DNA of 41,425 bases from Clostridia bacterium (GTDB taxonomy: Bacteria > Bacillota > Clostridia > Oscillospirales > CAG-382), in assembly GCA_017629175.1 (NCBI GenBank), contig JAGBXS010000037.1:1-41425 (forward strand). The letters run 5' to 3'. A program made the translations under genes and the position numbers. Positions 40,263 through 41,425 of the stretch are shown piece after piece (the first letter of the stretch is position 1; the number at the start of each line of letters is the position of its first letter). The notes below the pieces were generated by a model. It saw only the letters and a program-made list of their open reading frames with translations, was not told the origin of the DNA and did no database searches.

Positions 40263-41425
40263 TTACCTTGTTTTGATCCAAAGTGCCTGATAAGGCTGGA
40301 GCCAATCTTTTTCGTTATCGTAGTTATTAAGCAGGATAGCGCCGCCGCGGGGGAAGCAATCAGGCAGGTCCTTCTTTTCGCGGCTGAAGTTGCACACCAC
40401 GTACACCGTCACGCCCTCTGCAGTGCGGGTATAGACGGACACGTCGTCTTGGTTGTAAAGGAGCTTGAATTCTCCGTCGGCAAGGGCGGGAATGTTTTTC
40501 CGCAGTTCAAACAGCTTGCGGTAGAAGTTCAGCACAGACTTGGGGTCTTCCTCCTGCTCTGCCACGGTGAAGCCGGGATCGATTTGCGTTTTCAGCCAAG
40601 GGGTGCCGTTGGTGAAGCCGCCCTCCTTCTCGGTGTTCCAGGGCATAGGCACTCTTCCGCAGTCGCGGCTGCCGTACTGCATTTTGGCGAGCAGCTCCTC
40701 ATCCGTCCATTTTCCGGTAGCCTTCAAATCGGCGTAGGCGTTCAAAGTCTCGATGTCCCGATACTCCTCAAGGCTTTGGAAGGTAGGATCATGGAGACCC
40801 AGCTCCTGCCCTTGGTACACGAAGGGCACGCCCCGCATACCGTACAGCAAAGCCGCCAGCATGGTAGCACTCTCGTAGGGGTAGTTCTCCCTGTCCCCAA
40901 AGCGGGAGAGGGCGCGGGGCTGGTCGTGGTTTTCCATCACCAGCACGGGATAGCTGTCTTCTTTGAGGCCTTCCTCCCATTTGGCAAGGATGTCCACGAA
41001 GGCTTTTTTATCCAAGGGCTCGGGGTCGAATTTATCGCCGCCCACACGCCCCAACAGCAGATGCTCGAACTGGAAGGTCATGGTCAGTTCCCCGCGGGCT
41101 TCGCCGGTGAGATCCAACGCCTGGGCGGGGGTAAGTCCCCAGGTCTCGCCAACGGTGAGGGCTTTGTGGGGCTCCAACGCCTTCACGTGGAGCTCGTGCA
41201 GGAACTCGTGGAGGCGGGGTCCGTTCCCTCCCGCATAGGGGCGGGTGAAATCCTTGGAGATATTGTTGATCACGTCGCAACGGAAGCCGTCCACACCCAT
41301 ATCCAGCCAATAGTTGATCATGTCCGCAATCTCTTGGCGCACCTTGGGGTTTTCCCAGTTCAAGTCGGGCTGTTTCTTGGAGAACAGGTGGAGATAATAC
41401 TGCCCCGTGGTCTCGTCATATTCCC
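40263..41425 (-). CDS. GH13 alpha-glucosidase / oligo-1,6-glucosidase (5' partial)
   Basis: The last about 387 residues; the frame stays open to the right edge, where YYLHLFSKKQPDLNWENP is read, a typical GH13 segment. The catalytic residues are present: nucleophile Asp in GVDGFRCDVIN, acid/base Glu in TVGETWG, and Asp in VMENHDQPR. C-terminal beta domain follows (VYTRTAEGVTVYVVCNFS). It hydrolyses short alpha-glucans or isomaltose-type sugars in the cytosol; trehalose-6-phosphate hydrolase is a close alternative that the missing N-terminus might settle. Confidence 0.88.
   Translation of the reverse strand, partial: EYDETTGQYYLHLFSKKQPDLNWENPKVRQEIADMINYWLDMGVDGFRCDVINNISKDFTRPYAGGNGPRLHEFLHELHVKALEPHKALTVGETWGLTPAQALDLTGEARGELTMTFQFEHLLLGRVGGDKFDPEPLDKKAFVDILAKWEEGLKEDSYPVLVMENHDQPRALSRFGDRENYPYESATMLAALLYGMRGVPFVYQGQELGLHDPTFQSLEEYRDIETLNAYADLKATGKWTDEELLAKMQYGSRDCGRVPMPWNTEKEGGFTNGTPWLKTQIDPGFTVAEQEEDPKSVLNFYRKLFELRKNIPALADGEFKLLYNQDDVSVYTRTAEGVTVYVVCNFSREKKDLPDCFPRGGAILLNNYDNEKDWLQPYQALWIKTR

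Noticed and set aside
1..41425. tRNA, rRNA, prophage or insertion sequence
   Set aside because: No clover-leaf, rRNA segment, integrase or transposase was seen in any gap.

Overview
The window looks like a stretch of chromosome from a strictly anaerobic, fermentative member of the Clostridia (Bacillota), probably a gut bacterium. The reasons are AGGAGG-type ribosome binding sites, consensus TTGACA/TATAAT promoters, Rex, [FeFe] hydrogenases, an NfnAB transhydrogenase, Rnf-type membrane genes and HdrABC/Flx genes, with no rRNA, tRNA, phage or IS element. The genus cannot be told from the sequence. Almost 31 kb of the 41 kb is devoted to redox and energy metabolism.

Layout. (1) 1-1403: the end of a ferredoxin-like aldo/keto reductase (+) and a short RibF (-). 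(2) 1475-9576, minus strand: one operon from a consensus promoter at 9548-9576 through a folded leader, a two-repeat lipoprotein, ApbE flavin transferase, rnfC-D-G-E-A, a NusG-domain-II protein and a Gx transporter, ending in a strong hairpin. No rnfB is present, and the cysteines of RnfA and RnfE that hold the membrane [2Fe-2S] cluster in known complexes are all replaced. (3) 9790-12117, minus: NfnB and NfnA, divergent from a LysR regulator at 12414. (4) 13403-13671: a short gap with a probable small transcript and a cluster of five ATCGAT boxes upstream of rex. (5) 13700-32389, plus: an 18.7-kb head-to-tail array with no visible internal terminator: rex, bifurcating hydrogenase hydCBA, an LDH-fold malate dehydrogenase, a group B-like [FeFe] hydrogenase, fumarase, hdrBCA, mvhD/flxD and three further Flx-type genes, two fumarate reductase subunits and an AAEx-family exporter. 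(6) 32464-41425: ordinary or accessory genes: an M20 amidohydrolase, DUF6512, a BspA-like surface protein, an esterase, an AT-rich zinc-ribbon/nuclease gene, an unknown membrane protein and the end of a GH13 glucosidase.

How it fits together (inference). Malate dehydrogenase, fumarase and a soluble fumarate reductase form the reductive branch from oxaloacetate to succinate, and the AAEx carrier next to frdA would export the product. HdrABC-Flx, encoded directly beside FrdAB with no membrane anchor subunit, could oxidise NADH and split electrons between fumarate (high potential) and ferredoxin (low potential). Reduced ferredoxin could then feed HydABC (H2), NfnAB (NADPH) or the modified Rnf complex. 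Rex, an NADH/NAD+ sensor, heads the array.

The two most unusual systems are the RnfB-less Rnf-like flavin complex without its membrane iron-sulfur ligands, and the HdrABC-Flx-FrdAB unit that looks like an electron-bifurcating fumarate reductase.
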